A stretch of DNA of 64,000 nucleotides from Anseranas semipalmata. Its lineage: Eukaryota > Chordata > Aves > Anseriformes > Anseranatidae. The notes under the pieces are model-generated. The model saw nothing but the letters and a program-made list of their open reading frames with translations, was not told the DNA's origin and did not search any database. The first letter of the stretch is position 1. Each line of letters starts with the position of its first letter. The translations under genes and the position numbers were made by a program. The stretch lies in the NCBI GenBank assembly GCA_013399115.1, contig VXAA01003135.1:146419-210418 (forward strand), given 5' to 3'. Positions 10,705-24,147 of the stretch are shown piece after piece.

Positions 10705-13541
10705 GACGTGAAAATGTTATTTGCTGTTCTGATGTATTTGAAGGCTGCTAGACCATTCTCTGGAATCCTGATAGTAGGTGTATTTCTCACCTTCTCTGAC
10801 CTTGGGATGGTTCTGTGTGACACTTGGCGATAGGCTGAAGATCATCAAATCGTTAGTGATGCTGATAGATTCCTAGAAGCAGTAAGGGGCATAAAAAGGA
10901 CAGAGGATCTCTGCTCTTTCTGTTGATGTGGGTTGGAGACCTCCTTTCTCTGTGGAATTGTTTGCTGTTTCCAGATACAGTCAGAGGTAGTCGCAAACCT
11001 CCCCATTGATACATGGACTCACTACAATATTTTCTTTTCCAGGCTGTCTTTTCTAAATTTAACCATACATGAGTATGGTTACTTAAAAAAAAAATTGATA
11101 TCACCGTCGTTAGCACTGAAGAAAGCTTAAAATATTTGACTAAGCAGGATGTGGGTGGTAGACTTACGCGAGTACTGCTCAAACTGGTTCAGAACAGTTT
11201 AGGCATCTGTATTTCCTCATAGATTAGTTTGTATGAATAACTTTGACTTGTGATGTTGTTTACAAACTGTTCATTTAAAAAATGGCACTGGTTGCTTAGG
11301 TCATATGGCAACATATCTTTCCCTCATGGAACTACTGAGATCTTTCTGGTTTTAAAACCATGAAATAAAAGCCCTATGAAAGCTGTTAGCAACATATTGA
11401 GTTCAGTAAATTGTTATGAAAAAGACCTATGCACCATGTAAGTTTTAATCAAAGATCTTTGCTTGGTATTAATTGTCATAATTCTACTGACACCAACATA
11501 GTTATCCTAGCCTATGTAATTTGAAGATCTGTCCTTCATAATAAGACTTGCATGGTATGTTTGCTCCTTTTCCAAGGTAAAGTTTTTCTGCTGTTGTCTG
11601 TATGTCTGAATCGTCTGTATGAATTTTTAGTTAACTATCAGTTTGTAACAAAGACTGTGAAAACCCTAGAGCTGATGCTGCTACCGATACTTACTCATAG
11701 GCCAGGACCCACTCTACTAAGTACTGCACAAACTTGTAAGAGGTATGTTACAGTCTAAGGCTAAGACAAGAGACAACTGATGTCAGCAGCATATAGGGGA
11801 ACTCAAAGGAACAAGGAGGTTTCCTTCAGGTAGCTCAGCATGACTGTGCAGTGATCTCAGCACACTAAGAGCTCAACGGTTGACAAATTTTGTAGACATC
11901 AGGCAAGAGAATGCTTCAAGGAGGCATGTTAGGGATGTCTTCGGTTGGCTTTGTTTTCCTAGCAGCAATATAAAACATAGAAGGTGCTTGCTTGCTTAGA
12001 GAGACCTGCATTACAGATAACTTTAGGACATAATTCAATGTACTGATTTTATCTTGACATGATTAGAGTATTGGTTCTTGTGGAAAAGGCCTCCCTCCCT
12101 TTTGTGCAATATAAGAGATGAAATAAGGGACATTTCAGCTCACATCAGAAGGTTAGGATTCAGGGTTTGAAGTGTCAGTGGTATATAGTTCTTACAGGAG
12201 AAAGCTCCTCTTGTTGTGCTCTGACAGAGCTCAGATCTCACTTTTAAGGCATAGCATAAAGTCTGTTCCCTTGAGGTTTTTCATGTTCCAAGTGTAGGCT
12301 GATTGAACTCTCTTAAGTGCTTTCCATATTTTGGTGTATGTCAAGTTGTTCTGGAAATGCACTGAGTACATACTGATCACAAACAGAACAGCAATGAGAA
12401 TTTTTAAGATAAATGACTGAATCAGTACTTTATGAGGGCCATTTACATTAGACAAGTACTGATGGATCTTATGCCAAAGCTCTCTCTTTTGGACTATTAG
12501 CAAAATAAAAGGCTCATATGTTTTGATATCTAAGGTCTAGTTAAAGACATCAGGCTGAAATATGCTGGAGTTAGATACAGCCATAATATTTTTATATGGG
12601 ATCCATCAGCCAGAAAGTGCATGGGCCTCAGGAAATGAAATAACAAGCTTAGTAATGGTGGGAGCTTAGAGGGAGAATATGGTTAATGTAATTAGCAAGA
12701 GTTTCAATCCAGGAACAAGTTCATCTTACAAATGTTCTTCCACAGAGAAAGCACTTTTCATGAATGACTTTTGCTGCCCTGGCTTCTTGATCTTCATGCA
12801 AAATTAACTAAGACTTATCAAAATTTCATGGCCTATAAACTAAGCCACTTCAGTTTAGTGTCACCCAGATGAAATATTGAAGTGTGACCATGGCACTTGG
12901 TAATAAACTATCATTTAAAAAGAATGGGTGGGGAAACCTGTGGTGTTGAGGAAATAAAAAGCAATTAAAAATATATCAGAGGAATCACAAGAAGGAATTA
13001 AGGTTCCAAGGAATGAGTTGGAAACTCAGGAAATAACTGAAGGAAGAAATGTCATACTAACCTTTTTAAATATTAAAAAAATAATATATCTGAAATATCA
13101 TCACAAACTCAATCCTTGTAAACATATCTATATTCATGGGCCTTTGTGTCTGTCTTTAGGTTGCTCTTTAAAGATGCAAAGGATTGATCTGGTGGCCTAA
13201 GGAGAACCCAAGAGAAGATGTAAGATCAAGTTCCAACTACAGGGGGAAGAACGTTGAAATTTACAGATCCTCTTTTTCTTCTGGATTAAATTTTGGATTA
13301 CATATTAATGTATAACCTAGGATAGCACCCAGGAAATCTTTCAAGAAATTACACTATGAAAAACTTGTTTATAGCTGACACAGGCAGTCTTGTTTATCAG
13401 ATTTACTTACGTTCCGGCACAACTGAAAGGTGTTGATAGATGTAATGCATCTGCTAAGCTCCAAACAGTTGCTTGCTGCTCTTGTAGCATGCATGAATGT
13501 TAGCTGGTAAAATGCAAACGATTGACTAATTTAATATCAGC

Positions 13542-13560
13542 TTTTTTTTTTTTTTTTTTT
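13542..13560. repeat. Poly-T tract (T19)
   Basis: Nineteen consecutive T residues lie between 'atatcagc' and 'cctgtgg'. Confidence 0.9.
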
Positions 13561-14303
13561 CCTGTGGATTTGTACGAATATGTCATCACCTATGGGACTA
13601 TGTTTGAACAATGACCCCAAACCATCAAATACTGCTGGTGCTCCACCTCTGTCATCTGGCAACTTGCAGACAAATTCTGTTGAAAACCCAGTGAAAAGCA
13701 AGTTATAAACCCATAGCTGATGCTGTTAGGTGTCATGTGGCACTTACAGTATTTATGGATGTAAATCATTCATAATCCAGTATCAAACTGAAAAGAGCAA
13801 ATTAGTTTGTCCCTGTGGTTAGAAAGAATAAGGTATTGATTACCATAACAAATTAATAACTTGAAACCTGATATTTGTCCTCTGAGTGCTGAGAGCTATG
13901 AACTGGAACAGTCATGTATTACACATTAGCCTCATGAGATTTAAAAGCAATTGCACTATAAGAATAGCTAGTTATTAGAAGAGTTCTGTAAAAATGATTT
14001 TAATGGCATTTACCGTAGGGCTAGAACAATTTCCAAACTGCAATCAAACTGAGAGTTTCATTAATTAAGATAGTTGAGGAAGACCCTGTCTTCCCAGTTC
14101 TGTTGTGGGAAATTATGCTGGGTGTGTTTTCGATGTCAGGCAGGTGCGTGACAATGTGAACTATTGCAGGTTGGTAGAGGGAGCTAAAAAGCACTTGGCA
14201 CTTCCAGAGGCTTCTGCATTGAGATGGTTAGACATTGGCTTTTGATGGGACTTGATTTGCATATGGAATGGAAACTTACAGGGAAAATGAACCTAGAAAA
14301 TCT

Positions 14304-14326
14304 GCGTGTGTGTGTGTGTGTGTGTG
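14304..14326. repeat. (TG)n microsatellite
   Basis: A GC dinucleotide is followed by about ten uninterrupted GT/TG units. It is also an alternating purine-pyrimidine tract. Confidence 0.95.
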
Positions 14327-17300
14327 AGGGGGTAGGTTAAATCCCTGCTGATAAACACTTCAAGGATGCTTATATCTGCTTTGGATTTTCTCTCCTTTCC
14401 TCCCTCATCATGATGAGTGATTTCACCAGCTAATAGAACAAGATGATAATGTGAAAGAACAGTAGTTTGAATCAATATCCACCACTAGCCAGCAAGCTGC
14501 TTTCAGAGCAGTACTTCCAATAGTGCTAAACCTATAGGAGCCTGGAAACTGCAAGGGAACAGGGTGAATATTCATTCATATTTTTAAGAAACTTCTCTTT
14601 GACTGTACTCACACCCTGTCTTGTTTATCCAAATGTTTTTGTAAAGTGGTTTGTTGGCAACAGCATTCACGGATGTTGAAAAACATAGCAAATATTGCAA
14701 ATGATGATAGATTTCATTTTTCAGATCCATGGTAGGGCTTGCAGGGAAAGCCATGAATTACATTCACAGTCACAGAACAAAAAACACGTCATTTGATTAT
14801 TCTGTAAACCAAAATGCTTTCAGCTGAAGATGCTCAAAACCTTCAAGATATATTTTTCTCATCAACTACAGATAAGAATTCTTGACACAGGCTATTGCAG
14901 CTACTTTACACTGCAGATACTATGGTATGCTGCTAGACATTTTGAAAACTCATATGTTTGTGATGAGCTGTTTAGCTGGCCTTAAAAGCATTATAAATGA
15001 TCCCTTTTGCTTGACTGGGTATTGAAGGAAACAGCTTGTATACCTATGAAGCTAGGGAATCTCCCAGAAGCCAAAGGAGAGATTCTTTAGGTTTATACCT
15101 GAAATGAAAGCCTTTTTGCCCCTCCTTTAAAATTCCAGTGGTGAGCTTTCATCTGGAGGAAGGAACCGGTTCAAGATGTCTGATGGTAAAAATTGAGTTT
15201 AGTACTTAATTCATGAGGGACAAAGTAATATACCATTGCAATTGGCAAAATGGAGATTTCTGGAGAGTTCTGGGGAAAATCGGGACATGATGGGGCTGGG
15301 GAAGCTTAGTGAGTGCTCAGGGAGCTTTGTCTGGGTGGAATTTCTCTCTCTCTTTCCCCTTGACAAACCTCCCAAACTCCTCATCTAATCTGAACTTGCT
15401 TGGGTAGAATGTCTAATGCTAGAGTAAGTTGTTGCTGTATTGAAGTTGATGATGTGTGCTGATAATATGTTATATTACATGAATATAAGAATTGCATAAA
15501 AACTCCTTGGAACCCCTCAGACTTATTGAAGACCACTTTAATAATGTGCAGAGAGCTAGGAACGCCTGGGAAAGCTGCTGCTCTGGTTTTGACAAACTTA
15601 AATGCCCTGAAGAGTTATTTATTTGGTGACATATAACAAATTGTTCTATGAGGACTGGATGATTGCAACTTAAAAATAAATTAAAGCCTCTCTGTGGGTG
15701 TCCTGCCCAATTTTGATATACAACACTCTCAATAGGATTCTTGGCTGCCTGGAATGTGCAACATTTAAAGAACCAATTAAAATTATAAAACTTTGGCGAA
15801 GTTTCCCATCAATATTATTGCTTCTTCATGGTGTTAACTTGTATTTTGTATCACTATCTGTTGTAGATACATTTCTCACACTAAAGAAAGTGGGGTCAGT
15901 TCTTGATATGTGGAAGTATTCACTAGTGTATCTGCTTGAGGGCTTATGTGCCGATCACTGCTCCATCCTTCTCTTCTTGGCTGGGGCACCACACCAAGTG
16001 TATGAGTGGTGGATAGGAAATGGCTTCTGCCCTTCTAACATGCATTCATAGGTGATCCAGTCCTGCTTCAGACTGCAGGAACTTTTTCAGCTGACTTCAG
16101 CTGAATTGGCATCTCTCCCTGCATTGGTAACATCATGTGCCATCCTTGTGCATGGGCAGATAACTAATATCATTGTCCCACATTCCTGTGCCTAACTGTC
16201 AATCAAAAAAGTTCCTGAAAGTTGATGAATATTCTTTTTCGCTATGGTTGCCATAGGAAATAGGGTTTTGAACAGATCAGTTCAGTGGAAGCACTTCTTT
16301 TGTACTTGGGATTGATTTGGAATGACAATTTAAGCGATAGAGATTTTGGCACAATAATGTTCACATTCACACCAATCTCATAAGCTTCAAGGGGAAAAGT
16401 GCTTTTTTATTTTTTATTTTTACTTTTTAATTTTATTTTTAAGGGAATCACCTCTCTTTATTTTCCCAGCATAACCTGGGGCTACTGCAGAGTGGATGAG
16501 GCTTTGGCTGGAACGTTAATATCCCCATAGTGTAATGATCTGGTTGTGTACAGTGAATCCCTCATTTGGTGCTGCAGCCTTTGTAGGTTATGCTGCAGGT
16601 TGTTGGAGTTGCCTTCTCTGTGGGAATCAAAGCACTCACTCATTTCCATTTCTGGTAAGGAAATTAATATCCTATTCATGTAACTGTATATTGCTTTTAA
16701 TTGGTTTATTATGAAACTATCAACTGCCTGAATGAAATGTTGTTGGGAAGTTTGTTTCTAGAAGGCAGTTTGTCTCTGGACAATTACAGAGTGTTTATTT
16801 CTGTGTTATTGAATCACAGGAGGAAATATGTCATGTAGAAAACAGTATTTTCAGAGAAATTAATGACCCTTTCATGAAACAATGAGCATTTTTTCTTAAA
16901 TAAGACGGCTGACAAAAATGGTACCACCAATTTGGGTGGTAACTCATGTGCCCAATAAAAGAAGTGGGTAAATATTTATGAATTGTACATCAGGAGCAAT
17001 CAGGGAGAAATGGCAGCTTAAAACATGCAAATCATCTTTTTTTGACTTTATCAGCCCTGTTATTAAATTCCTAGAACTGAGGCTCTTCGGGGCAGAAAGC
17101 CCTGCAGGTGGGGGCCTTTCCTCATTGTAACCAGCTCAGAGACGTCAGCTAGCTCTCTTCCCATGAACATCAGGCTGGAGGGACAAACCGAAATGGCTCT
17201 GCCAGCTGCTGTGGAGCTGCACTGTGGGGGTGGCCTTTGCTGTCCTTATTTATAGAGCGGGGCTCTAACGACACCACTGATGTGGAAGTGCCACATCTGT

Positions 17301-17884
17301 GCGCTTGGTGAGGTCTGCAAGTGCCAGCCTGGATGGTGTTACAGTACTGCAAGTGATGATAAAATATCCAGTGCTGTCCCAGGATATTTCCTCTCAGTAC
17401 CTCTTTTCCTTCTACCCTTCATTCAGGAGGGAAATATCTCCTTTTCCTCAAATATAGGAAGAATAATAAAAAGGATGAAGCAACTTCCATGTCACCTTTT
17501 GCCATGACTCTGTCAAGATCTCACAAGGTAGACACAAACCTGGTGTAACTAGCTATTGCTGGAGCAAACTATTCCATGAACGTCTCTGGTTGCTGCACTA
17601 GATGATATTAGGAATTCAGTCAACGGCATTCTGGTCAGATAGAGTGTAATACTTGTCCCTCAGCATGATGTCAGGATACAGTGCTGCTGAACAAGGTGTA
17701 AAGCTGATGCCAGGACCATCTGTAGGTATTAAAGATCTCATGGCTTGTTTTTTAAAACCTGGAATATCTTGTAATCCTTGTTACATTTCCACATACGTAC
17801 GTATGTCACAGGAAACTAAATCCCTCCACAGTGTTTTTAATTCTGACAAAGAAGAATTCCATGTATTTTACGTATTTAGAAGAG
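14327..17884. other. Gene-free segment, mostly single-copy
   Basis: Mixed AT-rich sequence. It includes a T-rich low-complexity run at about 16404-16443, a 117-codon open frame at 15698-16051 (plus) without family text, and a perfect 16-bp palindrome at 17791-17806. No mobile element is recognised before about 17885. Confidence 0.4.
17791..17806. other. Perfect 16-bp palindrome
   Basis: The sequence acatacgtacgtatgt equals its own reverse complement. It has two TACGTA-type cores and two CpGs in a CpG-poor context. It might bind a dimeric factor or be chance. Confidence 0.8.
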
Positions 17885-18350
17885 ACCTTGACATAATCTT
17901 CTAAGACTTCTGGGACTCACAGGTCTATGCATCTCACCTCAATACTCCTCTTGTGATCCCAGTAATGTGTGTTTGGATAAATCACGTCATCAGAAAAGTA
18001 TCCAGTCTTGATTTAGAGACCTCTAGAAATGGTGAATCTGGTACATCCCCAGACTCTTCTCACTGGTCAATATCTTCCCTATTAAAACCATATGCCTAAT
18101 CCTTTGCCAGCCTCAGCTCCCAGTAATTATTTCTTGACATGCTTTTCTCTGGTAAAGAGTCCTCTCCCACTTGGCAAAGCTTCCCCATGAAGGTCCTTAG
18201 ATACTGTAACCAAGTGACATCTGAGTCTTCTTTCTGCCGAGCTTTTAAAATGCCTTGTGGTGCAGAGTTATCTCCAGCCTTTGAATCATTTTTGCAATTC
18301 TTTTCTGAGCCTTCTGCATTTTCAAAATTTGTTTTAAAGATTTTGCAGAC
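17885..18350 (-). mobile_element. Ancient CR1/L3-like LINE, ORF2 C-terminal and 3' region (degraded)
   Basis: Read on the + strand this is the antisense of a diverged CR1-clade LINE. It keeps the order of recognisable phrases: 'agtcttgatttagagacctct..aatggtgaatc', then 'cagcctcagctcccag', then 'tgcttttctctggtaaagag', then 'tgtaaccaagtgacatctgag', then 'ttttctgagccttctgcat'. These match my memory of old amniote CR1/L3 3' regions, which carry the end of ORF2 and a short 3' UTR. No open frame survives, so it is a fossil. Divergence is clearly greater than in the CR1 copy 200 bases downstream. Subfamily and exact ends need a repeat library search. Confidence 0.65.
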
Positions 18351-18553
18351 TTAGTGTGATATATAGTGGGGGGAGAGTCATACATAAGCACATACTATAC
18401 AAGTGATATATTTTGGACTAATTTCGTCTTAACTACTGTATGAAATAAAATGTAGGTGCAGCCTTTCACACATTAGATCATATTTAAAAATAAGATCTCT
18501 ACCATGCATTTGAAACAATTGTTATACCTATATGAGATATGGTTTAGTGTGGG

Positions 18554-18642
18554 CCTTGTTAGAGTTAGGTCAGAGGTTGGACTAGGTGATCTTGGAGGTC
18601 TCTTCCAACCTGAACGATTCTGTGATTCTGTGATTCTGTGAT
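18554..18642 (+). mobile_element. CR1 LINE, 5'-truncated 3' end
   Basis: This is the 3'-UTR tail of a CR1 element: 'ggttggactaggtgatcttg' and 'aggtctcttccaacctgaa', followed by three copies of the 3' octamer ATTCTGTG. CR1 elements are avian non-LTR retrotransposons that lack poly(A) and end in such octamers. Only the 3' UTR remains, so the insertion is severely 5'-truncated and non-coding. It lies about 200 bases downstream of an older LINE fossil in the opposite orientation. Confidence 0.93.
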
Positions 18643-19059
18643 GACTTGAAGAGGTGGGCTTCATCAGAATAATCTGGATAATGGGTGTTTTGCTTTCATG
18701 GCCAGCCCCTGAATTATTGAGAAGTTCTTGTGGTCTGACATGAAATACATTTATATTTCTTTTTGGCAACATGTATTAAAGGAAAGTCTTTCAGGTTGAC
18801 CATGAAATTTTCTGAAGCAAATACTTTTGTTTAAAAAATGCTAATGCAATTTTACACTTCTTAAGTTTTTCTCCATTTTCTACTGCAACTAATTGCAGGG
18901 CTGGACTGAGTAATTTGTAAATGAGCATGCATACCAATTGATAAGATTTTGTACAGTAACAAAGGAAGTTTGTGCAACTGAATACATCAATCTTGTGTGT
19001 AAGGCTGCTTTGAAGCTACAGCTCCCATAATGAAGGTGTAGACTGGCTCTTGGCCTGAT
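18643..19059. other. Short gene-free segment
   Basis: Mixed composition with small minus-strand frames only (such as 18889-19122). Nothing is recognised. Confidence 0.4.
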
Positions 19060-19620
19060 ACGGGGGGGCCCATCTCCTTGTACCTGCTCTGGGGTGAGCA
19101 GAAGGAGCTCTGTGCAGTTCAACTAAGTCTGAAGGTGGTGAAAGTTAGCGAGAAGGGAGGGAGAGATTCAGGAGAGGAGTCAGAGATGAGGGAAGGAAAA
19201 AGGGAGAAGAAAAAGGAAGAAAAGGGGAGGGAAAAAACCCAAGTGGCTCAGCAAAATGAAGAAAAAAAACAACATCCAGAGACTGGGAGGCTGTGGCTTG
19301 AGCTGGGGCAGGTGCTGGGACCATCTGCTGTGGGAGAGAGGGATAGGAGAGGGTCTTCAGGCCCAGGAGGGGGGCTGGAGGCACGGGACTTTGGTGGGGC
19401 TGAGGAGGGGACAGAGTTTGGGAAGGGAGGTGAGGAGAGCTCCCACCAGGGCCTAGGCGGGAGGGGTATGGGGACTGATGGTGACCTGGGATGACGGGGC
19501 AGATGACAGCAAAGAACTGAAAGGGGGCTTGAGATTTAATGGGAGTCTGGTGAGACTGGGACTGGTGATGAGGCAAGATGGCCTGTAAGGGGGGAGTTAG
19601 AAGGGGAGTCAGATCCAGGC
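19060..19620. repeat. Purine/G-rich low-complexity block with G-quadruplex potential
   Basis: The + strand is strongly purine-biased: GA/AAGG-rich at 19140-19250, then G-tract-rich to about 19610. G-runs at 19369-19374, 19385-19387, 19395-19398 and 19406-19409 give four closely spaced tracts. Long frames on both strands (19078-19494 plus, Lys/Glu/Gly-rich; 19145-19576 minus, Pro/Ser-rich) follow from this bias and are not credible genes. Confidence 0.7.
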
Positions 19621-22600
19621 TGGTAGAAAGAAATCACAGATCTCCATGAGTTCAGTGCTGCAAATAAATGACTACCACGAGCACCTAGATGTCAGTGCCT
19701 ACAAAGTAGACCGGTGCCACTGGCTTTGACTGTGACATTCGTGTGTGTCAGGCCTGGGGCTGTCGTGTCACACCAGCAAGGGGTGAAAAAAACACCGTTA
19801 GGGACATTGCAATCCAACTGAAGTGACTTGCCTGGTACTGTGTCAAAACTCTGCAATGGCAGCGACACTGACAGATCCAGCTCCTCTCCAGCCAGGCCTG
19901 TATGCACTCAGCAGTGCTGGGGTCACTGAGGTCCAGAGTGAGGGGAGGGATCATCTTAGGTTTCGATATCACTAAAACTACTGGGGATTGTACTGACTCA
20001 AAGCTGTGGAGCCCTGGTGCTGTGTTGGGGGTGCTTCTTCGGCACTTTGAAAGGTGACCGCCACTGCTACAGCATTTTATGTTGTCCTGTTGCTTGTGCT
20101 CCCCTTCTCTCATTGATTTGGTAGATCCACTCTTTAGTCTCCTATTTTGTGGGCAGGGTGTAGGTTGCATAGCAAAAGACTGCTTCTTCAATCGCACTTT
20201 GCACTGGGTATTTCAGGCTGACACCGAGTCCTGATGGGAGGAGGAGGTAGACTGATTTATGGAATTACTTTCAAGAAAGAAACCACTGATTGCAATATTT
20301 CCCTTCAAACCTCACTCCACACCCCCCAGCCAGCCACTGTTACCTAACTGGGTCCAGATGGCTTCAGCTTAGCTTGACTTTTTTCCTACCATGCATTTAT
20401 AATGCCATCAACCCATGCAGCAGCCAACTGTTGTGATTGGGCAATATTACTGTCATTACATTCTTCTGCTTGGCATGCATGGTTGTTGTGTTTTCTCTTG
20501 AGTTAAATTGTACATTTCTTAGTCTTTTTTTTTTCCCTGTGTGCTTGTAATGAGGCGTTGAAATCATGTTCCATTTCTGTCTGCAGCCTGTTTGTCCACA
20601 CAGCAGAGCCAAGGGACAAAAAAACATGGTGGGAGAGACATGAAAGGGAGCAAGTTAAGATCAGGTGTGCTATACTGTCGCCCCCCTGGAGAGCAGGGAC
20701 TCCTGGTTCAAGCTGGAGCAGTCTGGAGGTGACTGGGAGAGGGGGGATGACCTGCAAACTGAGGTGGAGAAGGGACTGTTTTATTTGAGTTTTGAGAAAT
20801 GTGGGTGCTTTGTGGCTTTAATCTAACCATCTCCCTCCTCTGGTTTCTTTCCATTAAAGGGATCTCTTGCTGACACCCATGATTGTACATGGGTGAACTG
20901 AGAGTCTTGCACACACTATCTTAAACTGGATTAGGAACCCCTCTTCCCCCCATCTCTCTTCTCCCTCTGGGGGAGCAATAAGATGTCCGATTTCTTCTGT
21001 AATGACACAGATGTGAAAATATGAGTGTGCCTTCCTCCTTAAAAGGAATCAGAGGAAGAACATGCAGGAACATGGAAAAAGCTGTGACTATAGCACCCTG
21101 TTTATCTGGCTCTAAGCCTTCCTGCTGCAGTGATCCCATATCAAGGAATACATTTTCTTGATTATTATCTTGTTAATTCTTTATTCGGCATTTATTAAAA
21201 CTCTGGAATTTGCTTTCATTATAGAAAATATCCAGTGATTAAGCACCACTCATGAGGGAGCAAGGAAGCTTGTGGGATTGTTCAATTACTGTTTGCAGAA
21301 GTAGCAGAGGTTTACCCTTTCACCAGAATTCCAGTGCGAATGCCAAGACTGTTTTGGACCATGTGGAGGTAATCTCATTTAATTTGTACAGAGACAATGC
21401 AACCATATCATCAAGAGTTGCCTGAGCAAGCCAGATAACTTCAGAAAGTCACTGCAGCTACTACTCTACTACCGTGGCTTCCTTTGGCCTCCTACTGCAC
21501 AGGTAGAGAGCTTATGCCATACAATCAGCATTGTAATATGTGTTATTCAAGCTGTGGCCCTTCAGTGTGCACAGATGGGAGAAATCCCTGCCGGATAGTA
21601 CTTATAAGGCACTTTGCCACAGGAACTTCTTTTCAGAGAATGATGTGGGCTGCTGATTTTGTTTGTGTTACCCTGCTGAGCGCTGGCAGGACAGCTGTTG
21701 TGTCACCCCTTGTTCCCTTCACCCTTGTCCCCTCCCTGAAGAAGGCCACAGATGAGCTTGTTTTGAATCCAGATGTATGTGGAAACATTGCCAAGGAAAA
21801 CAGTTTTCAAAGTTAGCCAGGAAAATTGTGAGACAAGATAGCTATATTGGCACACCTTGGTTACACTAAAATGGGTGAGGAAACCCTCAGCATCTAGGAA
21901 GGCTGGAATATTAGACTTCATTTCCAAATAAAAGTGTGCTATATGTACATTTATTTGTTGTATGCATTTTGGAAGCACAGTAGTTACTTTTTTACACAAA
22001 AGTTATTTTTTGTTAAAATAATTGATGTTTCTCTACAGTACATTGAACTGTAATATTTTCCCCTCCCATAGAGAATATTGCATGGAGGAGTAGGCATTTC
22101 TTTAAGCATCACATAGGAAGAAAATGTCTTTAAAAGAAAATACAAAGAAAAGGAAAACTTGTTCTGCCTCAGTCTTGTCATAGGCAGCCAATAAACCAGC
22201 CTTCAAAGAGACTTTTGAGACTGGCTGACAAGAGGTCGCCTTTAGGCACAGTAGCTGAACAAAGCTGGCACCTGTCTGTAGCAGATACATGTTGGAAAGA
22301 GGTACTTTGCTTTCTGTGCAGGCAACAGAGAGATGTTGAAAACAACGGGCTAATCCTTGGGAGAGCTCAGCTACACAAGTTTTAGGAAGCTGTTGGAAGC
22401 TCGGGACAAGCTTGGTGTCTGGCATATTTTGCATAGCTCTTGGAATCATGCCCTGAAACAGCTACAGAGCACTGTTGCCCTCCCAGGGTAATTCTGGGCT
22501 GGTAGAGGGTGCACAGCATGTCTACCATCCCCAGTCCCAGCAGCCCATGTGGATGGAAGGAGGGGGGCATGCTAGCTCAGTGCTATCTGGGGATTTGTGC

Positions 22601-24147
22601 CTTGTGTCTCCTTACATTTGTGTCCACTTTATTTTTAATGTTGTGACATCAAAGGGACAGGTCAGGGCTGTTTCCCTGATCACGGAGGCCTATTAATGCC
22701 AGATACTTTTCAGGCTCATAGACTGTTTGTGGTGATTGTGATCAAGCTGTATGCAGACAAAGTCCCTAAGAACTCATCCAGAGATGAGCCATGTATTGGT
22801 AATGCAGATACACATGGTAGGATTTCTCTTCATCAGTGTAAGCCTTCATCTCATTCATGTTAACTTCCAACACTATTTCTTACAAGTCCATGGCTGCTGC
22901 AACTCTGTGTTCAGTCTAAGCAATTAAGACAGACACAACTGAACTGATGCTACACAATACAACTTTTGACATTCACATTCTTCAGCACTGACATCCCCCA
23001 CTTAACAAATGTCATGTTGATTGAAGGTTTGAGATCAATCCTGATCAATAATGAGAATAAAAATTTCCTTGCTGTGGTCCCATTTGTGACTGATAAGAGC
23101 CAGACAGAGCTAGGGCCTAAGCCTACATTTATAACATGCATAAGGAAATGGTGTTAGCTTTTTGAATTTTTAAGACTAGTATGTTTGCTATGACTTGTGC
23201 TAGACATTTAGAGTTCTTGGCATATTTGCTTGTCTGCTGGAGGGTCTGCAATTCTGTGTGGCACAGCTGAGAGAGATTGCTCACTGGAAAAACTCCCAGC
23301 ATACTTTGTCTTACAGATGTTGCATTTGCTTGCTTATCCCTTGCTGCTTCCAGTACTTTAAGGTAGGTTAAAGGCTCTTGACGTGGATAGGAAAGTAGCA
23401 GGTGAGCCACTGCTAGCCAACACAAGTGTAAGCCCTGGAAGTGCAAGAGGCACCAGTTCCTGTCTCCTGACTCATACAGGAGTGCCAGTTCAGCAGGAGT
23501 GATGGATCCTGGCTTACACCAAGGCAATCAGTTTGCAGTAGTATCTTCCCTCTTGGAGGAAAAGCCTCTCTTAGTTCCCGTTGTATACACGCTGAGGCTG
23601 TGCCACACCTAAGTGCTGTAAACCACTGGACTACTAGATTAAAGCAGGCAGACCCACCTCTTACTCCACTTTCTTTCAAGGCTGGTCTGACTGGTGTGCT
23701 CTGAGGCAAGACATGACTACCTATGACTTACTGTAGCTCTTCAGATGAGGTACGCAACAACTTGTCAAGACATTTGTGTGTCTGGGCATGTACATGGACA
23801 GATAAATCCTGACAGTACTTCACTGCTAGACTCTTCTGAGTCTCGGGTTTGACTGCTGGGAGTGGGAATTTGGTGGATCCGAAGACTGGTCTCAGATGCT
23901 CATCTCCTCATGAGCTCTTGACTCCACAATGATAATATCCATGGAGGAGCCATTCTCTACAGGGTGTCATGACTGTGGAACCTTTTCAGGTTGTGAGGGT
24001 GGCAGTAATTGTCCTGGAGGCACCATATACTTTGATCAGCTAAGGATATAGCCCTGCATTTGTATTTCCGGCAACTTTAATAGGGTATAATGAAGTTGGA
24101 ACTGCCTTTTAATTTTCTTCAGGGGCTGGTCGAGTTATGATTGTAAT
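19621..24147. other. Gene-free segment, nothing recognised
   Basis: Mixed single-copy sequence. Open frames such as 19748-20197 (minus, 149 codons) and 23129-23527 (minus, 132 codons) have no recognisable domains. Their lengths fit chance in moderately GC-rich DNA. The second contains a hydrophilic stretch with Lys/Arg/Gln that looks protein-like but lacks any supporting context. I see no interspersed repeat. Confidence 0.35.

Larger units (their letters stand above)
10458..14303. other. AT-rich gene-free segment
   Basis: Mostly AT-rich with T tracts at 10689-10704 and 13542-13560. Open frames are short (the longest is 10853-11182, minus, 109 codons) and have no recognisable motif. I see no interspersed repeat. 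Much of this looks like old single-copy intronic or intergenic DNA. Confidence 0.4.

Noticed and set aside
19078..19576. Lys/Glu/Gly-rich plus frame and Pro/Ser-rich minus frame as proteins
   Set aside because: Both are direct consequences of a purine-biased low-complexity block.
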